A stretch of DNA of 64,000 nt from Kuschelorhynchus macadamiae. Taxonomy: Eukaryota; Arthropoda; Insecta; Coleoptera; Curculionidae. The translations under genes were made by a program, and so were the position numbers. Positions within the stretch are counted from its first letter, which is position 1, and each line of letters opens with the position of its first letter. Shown piece after piece: positions 40,431 through 52,731 of the stretch. Below the pieces are notes generated by a model. It worked only from the letters and a program-made list of their open reading frames with translations, made no database searches and was not told the DNA's origin. The stretch covers positions 728,001 through 792,000 of the forward strand of contig JAUTXW010000329.1 in NCBI GenBank assembly GCA_030620095.1, read 5' to 3'.

Positions 40431-40617
40431 GGCGGCGTGTATGTGGGGGTGAGTGCGGGCGTGATGGGGCGGGGGCAGAGCTCGCCCATGGAGCTCGGCT
40501 AGAGTGGCGCGCCCCTGCCCGGCCGCCCGGCCCCCCCTCCGCCCTCCGCCCGCCGGCTCACACATGGAGCTGGACCACCGGGAGCAACGATGCCACAGGC
40601 CAAAAGCCTTTGACAAA
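40431..40617 (+). other. GC-rich island, candidate host exon
   Basis: About 75% GC in a region otherwise near 30%. On the plus strand it is framed by splice-like signals: TTTTTCTATTTTAG directly before it and AAA|GTAGGTAG at its end. Two of three frames are open through most of it. One contains MELDHREQRCHRPKAFDK ending exactly at the donor in phase 0, with upstream stops at 40450 and 40462. This could be the 5' coding exon of a host gene whose other exons lie outside the recognisable sequence, or an internal exon in the other frame. The product is not recognised. Confidence 0.4.
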
Positions 40618-41319
40618 GTAGGTAGACCACTCTTTTATGTGTAAGGAATTATATTTTTAAGAAAGTTTAATAAACGTAGGTTCATCAGTCATATTTCACT
40701 TTATCTGCGCCAGTTATAATATTAAATGCCGCAAACATTATTAAATCATACCTTCGTTTATTTTATTCCACAGTATTTTTTTTTGTAAAATATATACTAA
40801 TGAGGAAAATTAATCAATACGCAATTATGAGAGCGCTCCTAAGAAAATGAAAAAGGTTTTTATTTTTAAAAATCGCGGTGAAATTCATCTTAGTGTAAGT
40901 TGCATTTCAAATTTTTAGAATGTAGATATACAGCTTTAATCAAGCAATCAATTATCGTCTATTGGCACAGTATATATGCCTGTTTTGGAAAAGATGTAGA
41001 AACGTGATATTCAAAAAGTTCATATTATTTATATTAGCCTACAAAATGTTTTGGTTATATATTCGCAATGTAAAACTGTGTATTTGTTTTTCAAATTTAT
41101 ACATTGAATTTTTTTGCTTTACTCTAAATCCTAAAACAACTTTAACCATAACGGCTACATTGCATTCTGCTGGAATTAAAAGAAATACACTACCATTATA
41201 ATTGTGATTCATGAATCAGTACCACTATATTTTCATTTAGATAGATAACTTCGCTGGGATTTCTCTCTATTCCTACAAGATTGTTCGAAGAAACACTTTG
41301 AAATTATTTATCGATATTA
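40618..41319. other. No gene seen
   Basis: AT-rich. It could be intron if the preceding island is an exon; no second exon is recognisable. Confidence 0.4.
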
Positions 41320-41321
41320 TA

Positions 41322-41550
41322 CTGTGTGTCGTTAAAAATGAAACACCTTGATTTATCCAATAAAATGCAATACAAACATAATATTATAAAGATAAAGGTA
41401 TCAGTAGCCCCATTCTTTGTTCACATTCTATTTTTTAAAACACTCTTCCTAAGGAAGATACCTTGATCTATAAGCACATCATGTGCACATCATATTTGTA
41501 TTGAACCTTATGGGAAAAAATCAAAGTGTTGCATTTTCAATGACACACAG
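41322..41550. mobile_element. Mariner-type MITE, 229 bp
   Basis: About 31-bp terminal inverted repeats. The left end begins CTGTGTGTCGTTAAAAATG; the right end, reverse complemented, begins CTGTGTGTCATTGAAAATG, and both continue to CTTGAT or TTTGAT. TA dinucleotides at 41320-41321 and 41551-41552 are the target duplication of Tc1/mariner insertion. No coding capacity; it depends on a transposase elsewhere. Confidence 0.85.
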
Positions 41551-41552
41551 TA

Positions 41553-43239
41553 TATTTAGAAAGAAATATTAGTTATTCCTTGTTCTTGATATTATTCAAA
41601 TTTACGAGCATCTTATAAGGCTACCTCTGAAATTACCATAACTCCACAGTAAAGAACGTATATAGTACTCCATTTTATTTTCTTTTTGGTTTCAATCTTC
41701 ATTAGTATAATGAACTATGTAAAACTACATATCGATTATACTTCGAATAGATAGTCTATCAGATACAAATAAATTAACCACATCAATTCCTCGTGTTGCA
41801 GTTTAATTAGAACGCTCGAAACAATATTTAGCAGGGTGTTGCCAGACGCATGATTTAGGACTACCTGCTTAAATAAAATATTCGGCATACAGGGTAATTG
41901 AGAATTAAAAAATACACTTTTAAGGACTATATTACTTTCATAAAAAGAAGAAACTTAAAAAGATGTCCAACAATGTTTTGTTTCTGAGGTATGTCTCACA
42001 GTTATGTATGCAATAAAATTATTATTACTCAGTTAGATCGCGTCTCAAAAATAAAGCGTTTGAGTTTCGGTGGTTTTAAGTCTTATTTCCTATTTTTAGG
42101 GAGGATTGTGTTAAATTTCGACCCCTAAAATGGGTATATATTAGTATCGTAAATTAACCGCAGCCGTACTCTGAGCAGCGGAGACATGTTCAAATTTCTA
42201 AAATAAGCGAGTATGAAGATAGCCCTCGATGGTTACGACAATAAAAAGCTAGATTCTGATTATTTCTTATGAAAAAACAAATATTTGCTGAAGATGATCA
42301 TCAATAAGCTTTATTTATCTTTATAAAAATACTATAGGCTGAACATGGAACATTGTAATTTTTTAAAAATTTCAAGACTTACAATGAAAAGAACTTTTAT
42401 CTTTTTTTCTCCCTATTAAGCGACATTTTAAAACGTTACACATTATTGTCAGTATGTCAGTTTACAAACAGAATTATAAATGCCAATAAATTCGAAGCAT
42501 TACATTACAGATCCATATTTATGTATATTGTTGAACTTGTCTTTAAATGCACAAATAAGTTGTAATAATAAATAGGGAGTTTTATTTAAAATAAGATACT
42601 TCTTACTAGCCCAGCAAAAATTGAGTAGGTACCTTCTTTATGTATTAGGTAACTAAATAAAATAAAATTCAAGTGAAACTAAGACAAATCTCATATGACT
42701 CTCCCAATAAGGGGAATGTTGGGCATCTTATCTCCAGCACTTTGAAATTTCAACTAGAAAAATTAGAGAAAATCTGTTTATGAAAACGATAACTCTAACT
42801 TGTAATATAGGCTGAGTAAAATTTGTTTGTGATATAAAGAAACTGGGGTAAAATGTGAAACATTGGGTTAAATTTTATTATTTCCTGTTTATGGCTAAAA
42901 TAAATATATAATCTTAGGTAAATTTTATTTGTTTTGTTGTTCTGAAGTTTCCACCAAACTATTGACAGAAACATTCATGTTGATAAACACAAGCGCAAAT
43001 AAAATAACAATATCATGATCTGATTTTTTCCAATTAAACATTTTGACCCGATTTTTCGTTACTTCAAGGGAACTATTTTAAAAGTTACGACCAGTTTATT
43101 TTTTCTGCTGATAACTTGGAAATTTATGAAACCAATTCAAAATATTCTTTTCATACACGCCTTCTCTTTAACTTTAGTGGAAGTCGAAGTTGATGAAACT
43201 TTATGGGACAATCAAACCAGCTATTTGTTTCTAAAAATA
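41553..43239. other. No gene seen
   Basis: AT-rich, no supportable ORF or repeat structure noted. Confidence 0.5.
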
Positions 43240-44985
43240 GTAACCGCAAACCTACTGCGCCATCACACTTAAAATAGTCCATAGCAATATTTCATTATGT
43301 TTTCTACTCGAAACGATCATTTGTTTGTTTGTTATAGACAATTTAATGCAAACAACACGTTTTCTTTCATTTTGGGTTATGAATTGTATAGAATAAAATT
43401 ACAAACAATACGACACGATTTGATCGGATCATTAGAACAGGAGAAAAAAACGAAAATTCATATCTTTGTTATTTTTCAAGGGCAAAGGCCCTTTGTGAAA
43501 TAATAGTTATTGGTATGTACTTAATGCATACCAAAATCAAGCGCTGGGGGATTATTAGTTTTTGTACAATTGAGATTTGAATTTTTTAATGCACTGTCTG
43601 TCAGCGCGCCTGGATGCGTCGTGGATGATCCGTTTTGAATTCTGCAAGGTCATATAGAAAGTAAAAGTATCATACTACAAAACGTATATTCACATTTCTG
43701 TGCTAAAATTATGCGAAATACGCGAAAAATGCTTCCGAACATGATCAAAAACAGCCGAACGTGTGAAAATAGCCGAGTAGTATGGTAGCATACTTAGGCG
43801 GCCGAGGGGTAATAGAGACGCTCCGCATGCAAAGTATTAATCTTTAATTTTAATTATCTCAGCAATTGCAGTATCTATTTGATTTTTTTTTTGATATTTT
43901 TGTTACTAAACCCGCGAAAACACATTCTTTACTCATATTCAGTTGTTTTTTTTTTCGTTGCCATGCCTAGATAAATAATTAGCAGGAGATGCTGTCTTTT
44001 TAAATTTAAAATTCAGCATTTTGGCCAAGCATAAATCATTCGAATCACTGTACACAAGTAGCGATACATAATATATGGCATCTAATTGACTTTGCCATCA
44101 AACAGATATTTAGGTATTTAGTCCGACAATACAGACTAATTAATGTTTCTCGACACTGATTTAACCTTTTTTAAAAAATAATAACTAGGTATATGCTTTA
44201 TCTATATTCTTCATCATAGTATATTTCATGATCAATTAATAAAAACAATAACTATATGCTTTATTTATTTATTTACCAAGTTTAATAGCAAATGTAGTAA
44301 AACGTCCCATAGCAGTATTACCGTTAATTATTTGCCCAATGTAAGTAAAGAATCGGTTTTCTCAGGTTTAGTTAACCCAATATAAAAAAAAATATATTCT
44401 GCAGTTGCTGAGCGTCTCTATTACTACTTTTCCCATCGGCTGCCGAGTGTTCACCAGCTACTTGGCTACTTTCCCGCGTCTGGCCTTTTCAAGTCATATT
44501 TGGAGGCATTTTTCGCGTATATCACAGAATTTTAGAGAGAAATGAGAATATATGTTTTGTAGTATGGTACTTCTATTTTCGATATGACTTTGCAGAATTC
44601 AAATCAGGTCATCCACGACGGATACAGGCACGTTGAAAAATAGTGCATTTAAAAATTCAAATAGCAATGGTGCAACAATCTCAATTGGTTTTGGTATGCA
44701 TAAGGTACATATCAATAACTATTATGTCGCAAAGAGCCCTTGCTACAACTTAAGAAATAACGAGATATAAATTTTCGAAAGAAAGTTTACTTTTTCCGGC
44801 TTTTCGGTCTTTACACATTTCTTCATTAGTTTAGATTTTGCAAGCAAAAACGAAAAAAACGCGATTTTTTGCATTAAATTGTTTATAAAAATATAAACAA
44901 ATGATAGTTGCGAGTGAAAAATATAACGAAACATTGTTATGGACTATTATGAGTGTGATGGTGCACTCGGTTTTAGGTTGAAAAA
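43240..44985. mobile_element. Large foldback element with arms of about 585 bp
   Basis: Left arm 43240-43826 and right arm 44406-44985 are imperfect inverted copies. Matching landmarks: GTAATAGAGACGCTC (43809-43823) faces 44410-44424; CATCACACTTAAAATAGTCC (43261-43280) faces the complement at 44941-44960. The TTGGTATG / GCATACCAA and GAATTCTGCAAGGTCAT / ATGACTTTGCAGAATTC segments also match. The loop is about 580 bp. No ORF spans it. No target duplication was identified, so the ends are approximate. Transcribed, it would form a long hairpin. Confidence 0.75.
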
Positions 44986-45429
44986 ATCTCTATTTATTGG
45001 CCTATTACAGAAATTAGGAAGTTTTTAACATATGTTCGAAAATGTGTTGTTTTTAACCTTATTTCAGTACTCCGTATCTAGGATAAAATAGACTTCAGAC
45101 TTTTCAACTCTCATTAAATTTGCAAAGAGTGTTTCAAAACATAATTTAAAGATTTTCTCGAAAACGAATAGTCCAGCTAAAAACCGGACAATTTTTAATG
45201 TAATTTATCGAGTTAGCCGTTACTTGATGGAAATTCATTATCACTAGTATAATAAATAAACAAACTATATTTGTTTAGTAATTTCAACTACTTTAGTTCC
45301 GTTTGACAGCTGTTTCGACACACTATGTCTTTATCAAAAACCAACTTAAGACTGATACTAAAACTAGATTTTTTAACAATAATAAAAGAGTCTACCTACC
45401 TAACCCTAGCAACCCTAACCGTTTAGGTC

Positions 45430-45660
45430 CATTTGATCGTTCAATTCATTATTAAAATTATGATTTGTTTCTAGTAAATGTTTTGCATAATTAGAATCAG
45501 TTTTTCGCTCAATATATGATCTTTTGTGTTCTTTGATACGTTTATAAGAAGATCTACCTGTTTGACCAATATATACTTTTTTGCAAGAACCACAATTTAA
45601 TTCATATACCCCTGAATAAAAGGAAAAACCATAATATTTTATTAAACGATCAAATGGACT
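45430..45660 (-). pseudogene. GIY-YIG endonuclease fragment, inverted partial copy
   Basis: The minus strand reads YELNCGSCKKVYIGQTGRSSYKR with HKRSYIERKTDSNYAKHLLETNHN, a clear Penelope-type GIY-YIG endonuclease core. It is better preserved than the same region of the main body near 46710-46840. Confidence 0.75.
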
Positions 45661-45733
45661 TAAACGGTGATAGGGTTAGGTAGGTAGACTCTTTTATTAT
45701 TGTAAAAAGCCTAAATATAGTATAAAAAACAGC

Positions 45734-46608
45734 TTGGAATTAATTAATAATAGTAAAGGTATAACAATTCCAAATAACGCTATTTTAATTTCTCTGGGTG
45801 TGAAAAACCTATTTCCCAGTATCCCCCCTATTGAAGCTATGAGTTTAGTGGATAATTTGCTATTAAAAAACACAGTCAACCCTATTCTTAAGAATGGCAT
45901 ATTAGATTTGTTGGCAGTGTGTCTTGATCAAAATTATTTTGAATTTAATGGCTCTATCTATTTAAGTAAAGAAGGTTTAATAATGGGTAACTGTAAGTAA
46001 GTAAGGTAAGTCCTATTTTAGCTGAAATATTTCTTGATAACTTAGAAAAAATAATAGATAATCACCTTGTACGAGACAAGATTATTTATTGGTACAGATA
46101 CGTGGACGATATTTTGGATTGTTTCACAGGCACAGAGAGACAACTTAACCTCTTTCTAAATTTTATTAATAAATTACATAAAAATATAAGATTTACTTTA
46201 GAATTAGAACAAAACAAGTCCATAAACTTTTTAGGTTTAAAAACCAGGAACATTAATAATAAACACGATTTTCAAATTTATCATAAACCATCCTATACAG
46301 ATATAACAATATATAATACATCAAACCACCCATTCACACATAAGATGGCAGCTTTTCATAGTTTTGTACATCGTTTAATTAATGTCCCTATTTCAACAAA
46401 AAATTCTAACAAGGAACTTAATATTGTAAAGCAGATTGCAGTTATTAATGGTTATGACGCAACCTTAATAGACAAAATCAAAAATAAAAAACAATATACA
46501 AAAGCACTCAATTTCGTTTATCCTAATTTCAATGCAAAAGAAAATATTAAGTTTAACACATTAACATATACCGGAAGAATTAGCACTAAAATAGAGAAAT
46601 ATCTTTAA
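45734..46608 (+). pseudogene. Penelope-like reverse transcriptase 1, broken
   Basis: The first frame (45734-46000) carries RT motif A as ISLGVKNLFPSIP, with Gly in place of the catalytic Asp, then motif B reduced to EGLIMGNCK before a stop. A second frame from about 46081 holds motif C as WYRYVDDILDCF and the following INFLGLKTR and YHKPSYTDITIYNTSNHP segments to 46608. The N-terminal fingers are absent. RT of this family normally copies the element's RNA and is fused to a GIY-YIG endonuclease. Two stops and the lost Asp make it inactive. Confidence 0.8.
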
Positions 46609-46679
46609 TAAATCATAAAGTAGGTTCTTGTACCAATAATACTTTAGGTAGATATATTAAGAATAACAAGTCTAATACA

Positions 46680-46900
46680 AATAAGGACCAAATCAGGGGT
46701 ATATTAATTAAAATGTGGTTCTTGCGAAAAAGTATATATTGGTCAAACAGGTAGATCTTTCTATAAACGTCTCAAAGAACACAAAACATCATATATTAAA
46801 CAAAACACTGATTCTAATTATGCAAAACATTTACTAGAAATAATTCATAATTTTAATAATTATTTATTAAAAGTTACAAGTTAAATTACTTGGAAAGTCT
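46680..46900 (+). pseudogene. GIY-YIG endonuclease of Penelope-like element 1, frameshifted
   Basis: Fragments KMWFLRKSIYW and, in another frame, CGSCEKVYIGQTGRSFYKRLKEH then KQNTDSNYAKHLLEI are readable. The Cys pair and the YIGQTGR core survive; the frame does not. Confidence 0.65.
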
Positions 46901-47064
46901 AGAAATTAATAAGAGGAAAAACCATAATATTTTATTGAACGATCAAATGGACCTAAACGGTTCCCCGCTGTTAAATCCTTATGGTTAAAATCTGTTAGGG
47001 TTAGGTAGGTAGACTCTTTTATTATTGTTAAAAAATCTAGTTTTGGTATCAGTCTTTGGTTTTT

Positions 47065-47110
47065 GAAAAAGACACAGTGTGCCGAAACAGCTGTTAAACG
47101 GAAATAAAGT
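47065..47110 (+). ncRNA. Degenerate hammerhead-like motif of Penelope-like element 1
   Basis: TTTTTGAAAAAGACACAGTG followed by TGCCGAAACAGCTGTT keeps a GACAC/GTGTGC stem II and the GAAAC box. The CTGATGA box is altered. The inverted terminal copy lies at 45300-45350 (TGTTTCGACACACTATGTC). Confidence 0.45.
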
Positions 47111-47159
47111 AGTGGAAATTACTAAACAAATATAGTTTGTTTATTTATTATACTAATTT

Positions 47160-49611
47160 GTAATATATTTTTATCTGATATAATCCAAGATGTTACCAAA
47201 CTGAGAAAAAATCTGTCCTTTTTTTTTTCATAAGCAAATTACTTGTATGTACACGTATGGTCAAGTTGAGCCTTAATTAGATAACTTTCTTCATATAAGA
47301 AACACAAAAAAATCTATATTTATGTATTGCCCATATATAATCTATTGAAAACTTAAATTTACATGGGCTTATTGTCTTAAAATAAAACAAATAATTTTTT
47401 TTCATTTGTATAAATAATTAATTTTCAATTTTGTAAACATTCTGTACAAAATACTCAGGTTTTCTTTAAGTAAGCAAAACGTATAACAAGTAGAAAAACT
47501 TTTAACTCCTGACCTTTATAATATGTGCAGCAGATTTATTGCATGTCGTCAAATACTTTTAAATACATTGTGAAATCAAGTTCTAATATTACCACCGTGT
47601 TTCTGCTGGTTAAAAACAGATATAGAGATCTTGCCGACATCAATCAAGTTCCTTCAGAGTTTATCCAGCACTTTGCAAATCACGTTCGTAATGATCTCCT
47701 GGATTATTTTTATCGAAAAGCATTTTACTTGGATGACTTTTTATAAGACGTGTGGTTGCTTAGTAGTTATCAGAGGTAGGTACAATTACTTTTAAAAGTA
47801 ATATTTAAATTACAAATTAATTTTTCCTAAAAAGTAATTGAATTAGTATATAATTTAATAACACGAAAAAAAAATTAATTTATTAAATTACTTGTAATTT
47901 GTAATTAAATATTCAATTCAAGTTTTTTTTACAAAGCGTTTGTTGTTGAAGTGTAAGGGGGCGGGACCGTGACTATGCAGATTTTAAAAACTAACTTGTT
48001 ATATAATTGTACTGTCACTAACATCTGGGTCTCAAAATTAAGTTTCTTGATTCAATATCAAATTCATATATTCCAATATGGTTGACTCCTCAAATAAGCT
48101 CTGAATTTATTCTGTTAGAGAAGTACACTTTTTACGGAGGGCCAGGCAGGGTCCAAAAAGGGGTAGTGGTATAGGATTGTACATAAGAAAATAATATTAA
48201 ATTTACTGAACTTACAAATAGCAAAAAATCTTGAGAACATCTTTTGGATGTTTATATAGACCTCCAAAAGTAAATAATTTTATTTTAAATAATGAATTTG
48301 AAAACATATTATGCATCGTAATCGAACATTATAGCTTTGTAAATTATTTATTTATGTATTCAGCATATAGTTTACGATTTTAGCAAATATAATATAATAT
48401 GCTAGTACTGACCAATTAAACATTTTATCCCTCCAAATTCGGCGACCTCATATATCTCGAATATGAGCAAACTGCAACAGTGATGGTTTCTTCTTCTTCT
48501 ACTTTCCTACTATATTAAATAGGAATTTTGGTGATGTTAGTGATTTGATGTAGTGTTAGTTGTTTAAATAAAAGATTTGGTTTTTAAAATACTAAAATAT
48601 CTATTAGCATTATATGTAAAGAAATGAATGACTGTATAAAAATAACGCTTAAAATTAATAACAAAGAGATGATTAAATCTGAATTAAAATCTAGAAAAAG
48701 ACGGAATTTACGTAAATACTCAAAACTTAAGAAAAAAAAACGGGCAGTATTTTAGTTAAACCACAAATCTGAAAAACTCAGAAAATATCTAAATTTCTCC
48801 CCAAATAATTACTAAGAAACAGAATAAAATTGCCTTGTTAACCCTCTGTATATAAAATGACGCTGTAAATAACACCACCAAAAGACGAAATTAAAAGCAA
48901 CTGAACCAGTTGTGTTTTTATTTTCAAAAATAAGAAGATCGACATTTGAAATTGACAAAATGAATGTCTCTTATTGGCTGGAATGTGTAACGTCGTCTCA
49001 GATGTACGTAATCTTTTAATTAATGGTAAATTTCATTGCTGCTCTATGTTAAAAATTGAATTAAAATTAAAATATAATGACATTTAAACGTCTAAACTTA
49101 TACTACCTTATCAACAGTGGCATACCCCCGCCAGTCCCATGCAGGTATTTTGGCGATAATGTGTAATGGAGCCGATGGAAAACTCTGATTGACTTTTTTT
49201 TAGTCATCATTTATTTTCTGACGGTAGATACAGATACCTATTGAGGAACCTTTGTTGAAAACTGCGGGGGTCCCAAAATTTGTAGTTACGCCACTGCTTA
49301 TTAACATTCTGATCCAGAAAGAGCATGCCATTAAAAAAAGGCAAAAAACCCGGTCAACCAGTCTTTTCTGAAACCGAGAAAATGCCCAAAAAACACAATC
49401 TCAATTTATCTATTATAATGTATCATATTGTATGTTTAATATAGTAAACTGACTATTTATTATCATTGAATCGAAATAAATAATATGCTTCAAATACGTT
49501 ATCAATAATTTTAAAATTAAACAAAATGAACATAGACCTCCCAAACATTAGGCTATATGGTAACCAAACAAATTAAGAAATGTAATTCGATATTAACTTG
49601 TTACATACTTA
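47160..49611. other. No gene seen
   Basis: AT-rich. A 73-codon frame at 47525-47746 shows no motif. Nothing else supportable. Confidence 0.5.
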
Positions 49612-49960
49612 TTTATTTATTTATTTATTATTTATAGAGGTTACATTGTTCATTCCTGAGTGCCAGTCATGTTTTAGCAACGGTACTGGTAAATGTAACT
49701 GACAATATTTTGAGAACTTTTGATCAGGATCTTTGTTCTGCTTTGGTTTTGTCAGATTAGTTAAAATCTTTTGACTAAATCGGAGACAAAAAGTAGTAAT
49801 GGGGCCGAATCAGACTATATTAATGTCACAAGGAGTTCCTCAAGGGTCTATTGTTGGACCAACCCTTTATACGATTTATACCAGATTTTGCTTCAAGTAA
49901 ATGAATACTGTTCATCACAACTATACGCAGATGATACTCAAGCCCACTGACTGGGTAAAC
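49612..49960 (+). pseudogene. Short LINE reverse-transcriptase relic
   Basis: SQGVPQGSIVGPTLYTIYT (RT motif B region) is readable on the plus strand near 49830-49890, and the YADDTQ box (TACGCAGATGATACTCAA) about 40 bp later in another frame. TTTA repeats at 49610-49635 lie on its 5' side. Frames are destroyed. Confidence 0.65.
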
Positions 49961-50004
49961 AGTTATTCGAGAGTTAATAGTGATTAGTGAAGTAAACTCG
50001 TTTT

Positions 50005-50744
50005 TTACATACGCCGAGCTTTCGGAAATTTATTGTTTCCTTTTTCAAGGCTACAATACAAAACAGAACTAACACTAAGATCATTAATGTCTTTTTTCTT
50101 ATTTAGACATTCATTGTCTAGGAAAATCTCCACCATTTGCAATTTTGAAAATCTATGACATGATTTGTGTTGGTTGTGTGTTCTGCAAGTGTGCAAGAAT
50201 TTTTTTGTAATCTGCAGTCACTTTTGTGTCTAGTTACTCTTTGTTGTAAAACAGTGGAGGTTTGTCCTATATATTTTTTATTACAATCATTTCATGTAAG
50301 CGAGTAAACAACATTTGATTTTTTAGTTGGTTCATCTCGATCTTTTAGCCTGGAGAAAGTGTTGCCTATTTTTAATATTTGTTTGCCACATATTTTGATG
50401 TTAACATTTTCAGAAAGAATTTTTTCTAGTTTATGGCTCAATTCCTGGCAATAAGGTAGAGAGAAATAGTAAATCTGTTGATTATGAAGGGCACTGATAT
50501 TAGTAGGACTCTGATTATTATTTAAAGAAACATTGATCCCTGGAGAAAGTACTACAGTTGCATTGTTATTATTATTATTATTATTATTATTTATTGTTGT
50601 ATTAATAGAGTTATGTAAAAATTTATTAAGAAACCATTTAGGGTAGGAATTGTTTATCAATATATTGTAGAGTTTTTTTAGATTTTCTCTTGTATAGTCT
50701 GGATGGCTTATTTTTTGTATTCTATTGCGTAACGCTAATACCAA
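50005..50744 (-). pseudogene. Inverted partial copy of Penelope-like element 2
   Basis: The minus strand encodes the region from VLALRNRIQKISHPDYTREN through an Asn run (about 10 residues, ATT codons on the plus strand) to LKDRDEPTKKSN, then a stop. A separate short frame (50196-50005) holds FLDNECLNKKKDINDL, the end of the ORF. It corresponds to plus-strand 51950-53550. It differs by a longer Asn run, and it has an open reading where the main copy has a 2-bp deletion at about 52025. Confidence 0.8.
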
Positions 50745-51041
50745 ATTAACAAAAATTGTTTAATATCTTGGCTTTGGGTCACAAATTTAGTATAAAACCT
50801 AATTCAGAGGACATAGATATTAAAAAATTATTAGCAGACATAGAAAACATTATATTTTTTTTATCCACAATGCAAACAAAATTTACTTAGGGCTAAAGTA
50901 ACTAATGTTATCACTAATTTTATTCAAAAACCTAGTCAAAATCATTACCTAAGATTTTTATTTTTTAAAACAAAAAAATTTTTCAAGGCACACCCAGAAC
51001 TAATAATAACTAGAGCAGACAAAGGTAACATAACTGTAATT

Positions 51042-52013
51042 ATGAAAAAAGAAGATTATATTTCTAAATCTCTTGAACTTTTATCTGATAATAAATATTA
51101 TACACTTCTCAACAGAGATCCCACGTCCACTTATCAACAAAAGGCGAATAAAATTGTTTCTTCTTTAAAAAATTACTATTTACAAACTTCATCAAAATTT
51201 TATGGGTTACCAAAAATACACAAGCCTAATATACCAGTAAGGCCGATAATTTCATCAATTGATGCCCCAAATAGTAAGTTGTCAGAGTTCATTATAGACA
51301 TATTAACAAAAGCCTATGATAGCAATAATAATTATGTTACTCAGGATAGTTTTACGTTTTCTACATTTATAAATAATAAACAATTACCACCTTATTTTGT
51401 AATTATTAGTCTGGATGTAGTGTCACTTTTCAGCAAAATACCTTATTCTATAATTAAAAACAGTATAATTAAACATTGACCACACATTTCAGAACATACT
51501 AATTTAACTCAAATGAAGTTTCTGGAGATAGTACACTTTATTTTTGATACAACATACTGCAAATTTAATGACACTTACTATAAGCAAATCTTAGGCACAC
51601 CAATGGGAGCGACAATATCACCTATAGCCTCTCAGTATATAATGGATGACTTACTTAATGAATGCATACCAAAATTAAGCTACCAACTACCCTTTATCAA
51701 AAAGTTTGTGGACGACATTGTGACGTCCATACTGTCCGGTGGCGTAGAAGAAATACTAACCGTCTTCAATAGCTACAATAACAATATTCAGTTCACTGTG
51801 GAACAAGAAAAAGATAAAAGTGTCCCCTTCTTGGACACAAAATTGATTAGAACTGAAAATAACGTAGTTAAAGTCGACTGGTATACAAAACCTACATACT
51901 CAGGTAGATATACTAATTTTCATTCATATCATACACAAAAAATTAAAGTTAATTTGGTATTAGCGTTACGCAATAGAATACAAAAAATAAGCCATCCAGA
52001 CTATACAAGATAA
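51042..52013 (+). pseudogene. Penelope-like reverse transcriptase 2
   Basis: The first part (from MKKEDYISKSLELL) shows the fingers and motif 2: SKFYGLPKIHKPNIPVRPI. Motif A is SLDVVSLFSKIP with the Asp intact. A TGA at 51477-51479 interrupts the frame. It reopens with ILGTPMGATISPIASQYIMD (motif B) and FVDDIVTSIL (motif C; VDD instead of YVDD context), then VPFLDTKL and DWYTKPTYSGRYTNFHS. It stops again at 52011-52013. Upstream, 50760-51041 encodes more of the N-terminus in broken frames. The catalytic core is largely intact but cannot be translated whole. Confidence 0.85.
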
Positions 52014-52035
52014 AATCTAAAAACACTATAATATA

Positions 52036-52731
52036 TTGATAAACAATTCCTACCCTAAATGGTTTCTTAATAAATTTTTACATAACTCTATTAATACAAC
52101 AATAAATAATAATAATAATAGTAATAACAATGCAACTGTAGTACTTTCTCCAGGGATCAATGTTTCTTTAAATAATAATCAGAGTCCTACTAGTATCAGT
52201 GCCCTTGTACCTAATAATCAACAGATTTACTATTTCTCTCTACCTTATTGCCAGGAATTGAGCCATAAACTAGAAAAAATTCTTTCTGAAAATGTTAACA
52301 TCAAAATATGTGGCAAACAAATATTAAAAATAGGCAACACTTTCTCTAGGCTAAAAGATCGAGATGAACCAACTAAAAAATCAAATGTTTACTCGCTTAC
52401 ATGTAATGATTGTAATAAAAAATACATAGGGCAAACCTCCACTGTTTTACAACAAAGAATAACTAGACACAAAAGTGACTGCAGATTACAAAAAAATTCT
52501 TGCACACTTGCAGAACACACAACCAACACAAATCATGTCATAGATTTTCAAAATTGCAAGGTTCTAAACACAGAAAAAAATTCGAACAAAAGAAAATTTT
52601 TAGAAATGGTGGAGATTTTCCTAGACAATGAATGTCTAAATAAGAAAAAAGACATTAATGATCTTAGTGTTATTTACTCACAACTTTTAATGACTTTAAA
52701 ACAGTCAGATACGAATTCACAATTTGAGTAA
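52036..52731 (+). pseudogene. Penelope-like GIY-YIG endonuclease region 2
   Basis: Continues the RT ORF after a frame change near 52025. It starts NNSYPKWFLNKFLHN, passes an Asn-rich low-complexity stretch, and enters the linker (YFSLPYCQELSHKLEKIL). The GIY-YIG endonuclease follows: VYSLTCNDCNKKYIGQTS with a CX2C zinc pair, RITRHKSDC, and HTTNTNHVIDF. It ends at FE*, 52731. The nuclease core residues (Tyr, Gly, Arg, His) look present. In live elements it nicks the target to prime reverse transcription. Confidence 0.8.

Larger units (their letters stand above)
45280..47155 (+). mobile_element. Penelope-like element 1 with inverted leading fragment
   Basis: A plus-strand body (RT at 45734-46608, GIY-YIG debris to about 46900) is bounded by terminal segments in opposite orientation. 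45290-45420 is the complement of 46995-47150, sharing GAGTCTACCTACCTAACC and a degenerate hammerhead core. 45430-45660 is a minus-strand partial copy of the GIY-YIG region. This partial inverted leader is a known habit of Penelope-like insertions. The element is dead. Confidence 0.75.

Noticed and set aside
40407..40616. Minus-strand ORF across the GC-rich island
   Set aside because: Arg/Gly/Pro-rich translation of a CpG-rich block; the splice-like signals are on the plus strand.
44743..44934. 63-codon ORF and its counterpart at 43297
   Set aside because: Both are in the arms of the foldback element and differ in frame between arms.
47525..47746. 73-codon ORF
   Set aside because: Reads somewhat protein-like, but shows no family motif or splice context; not supportable as a gene.
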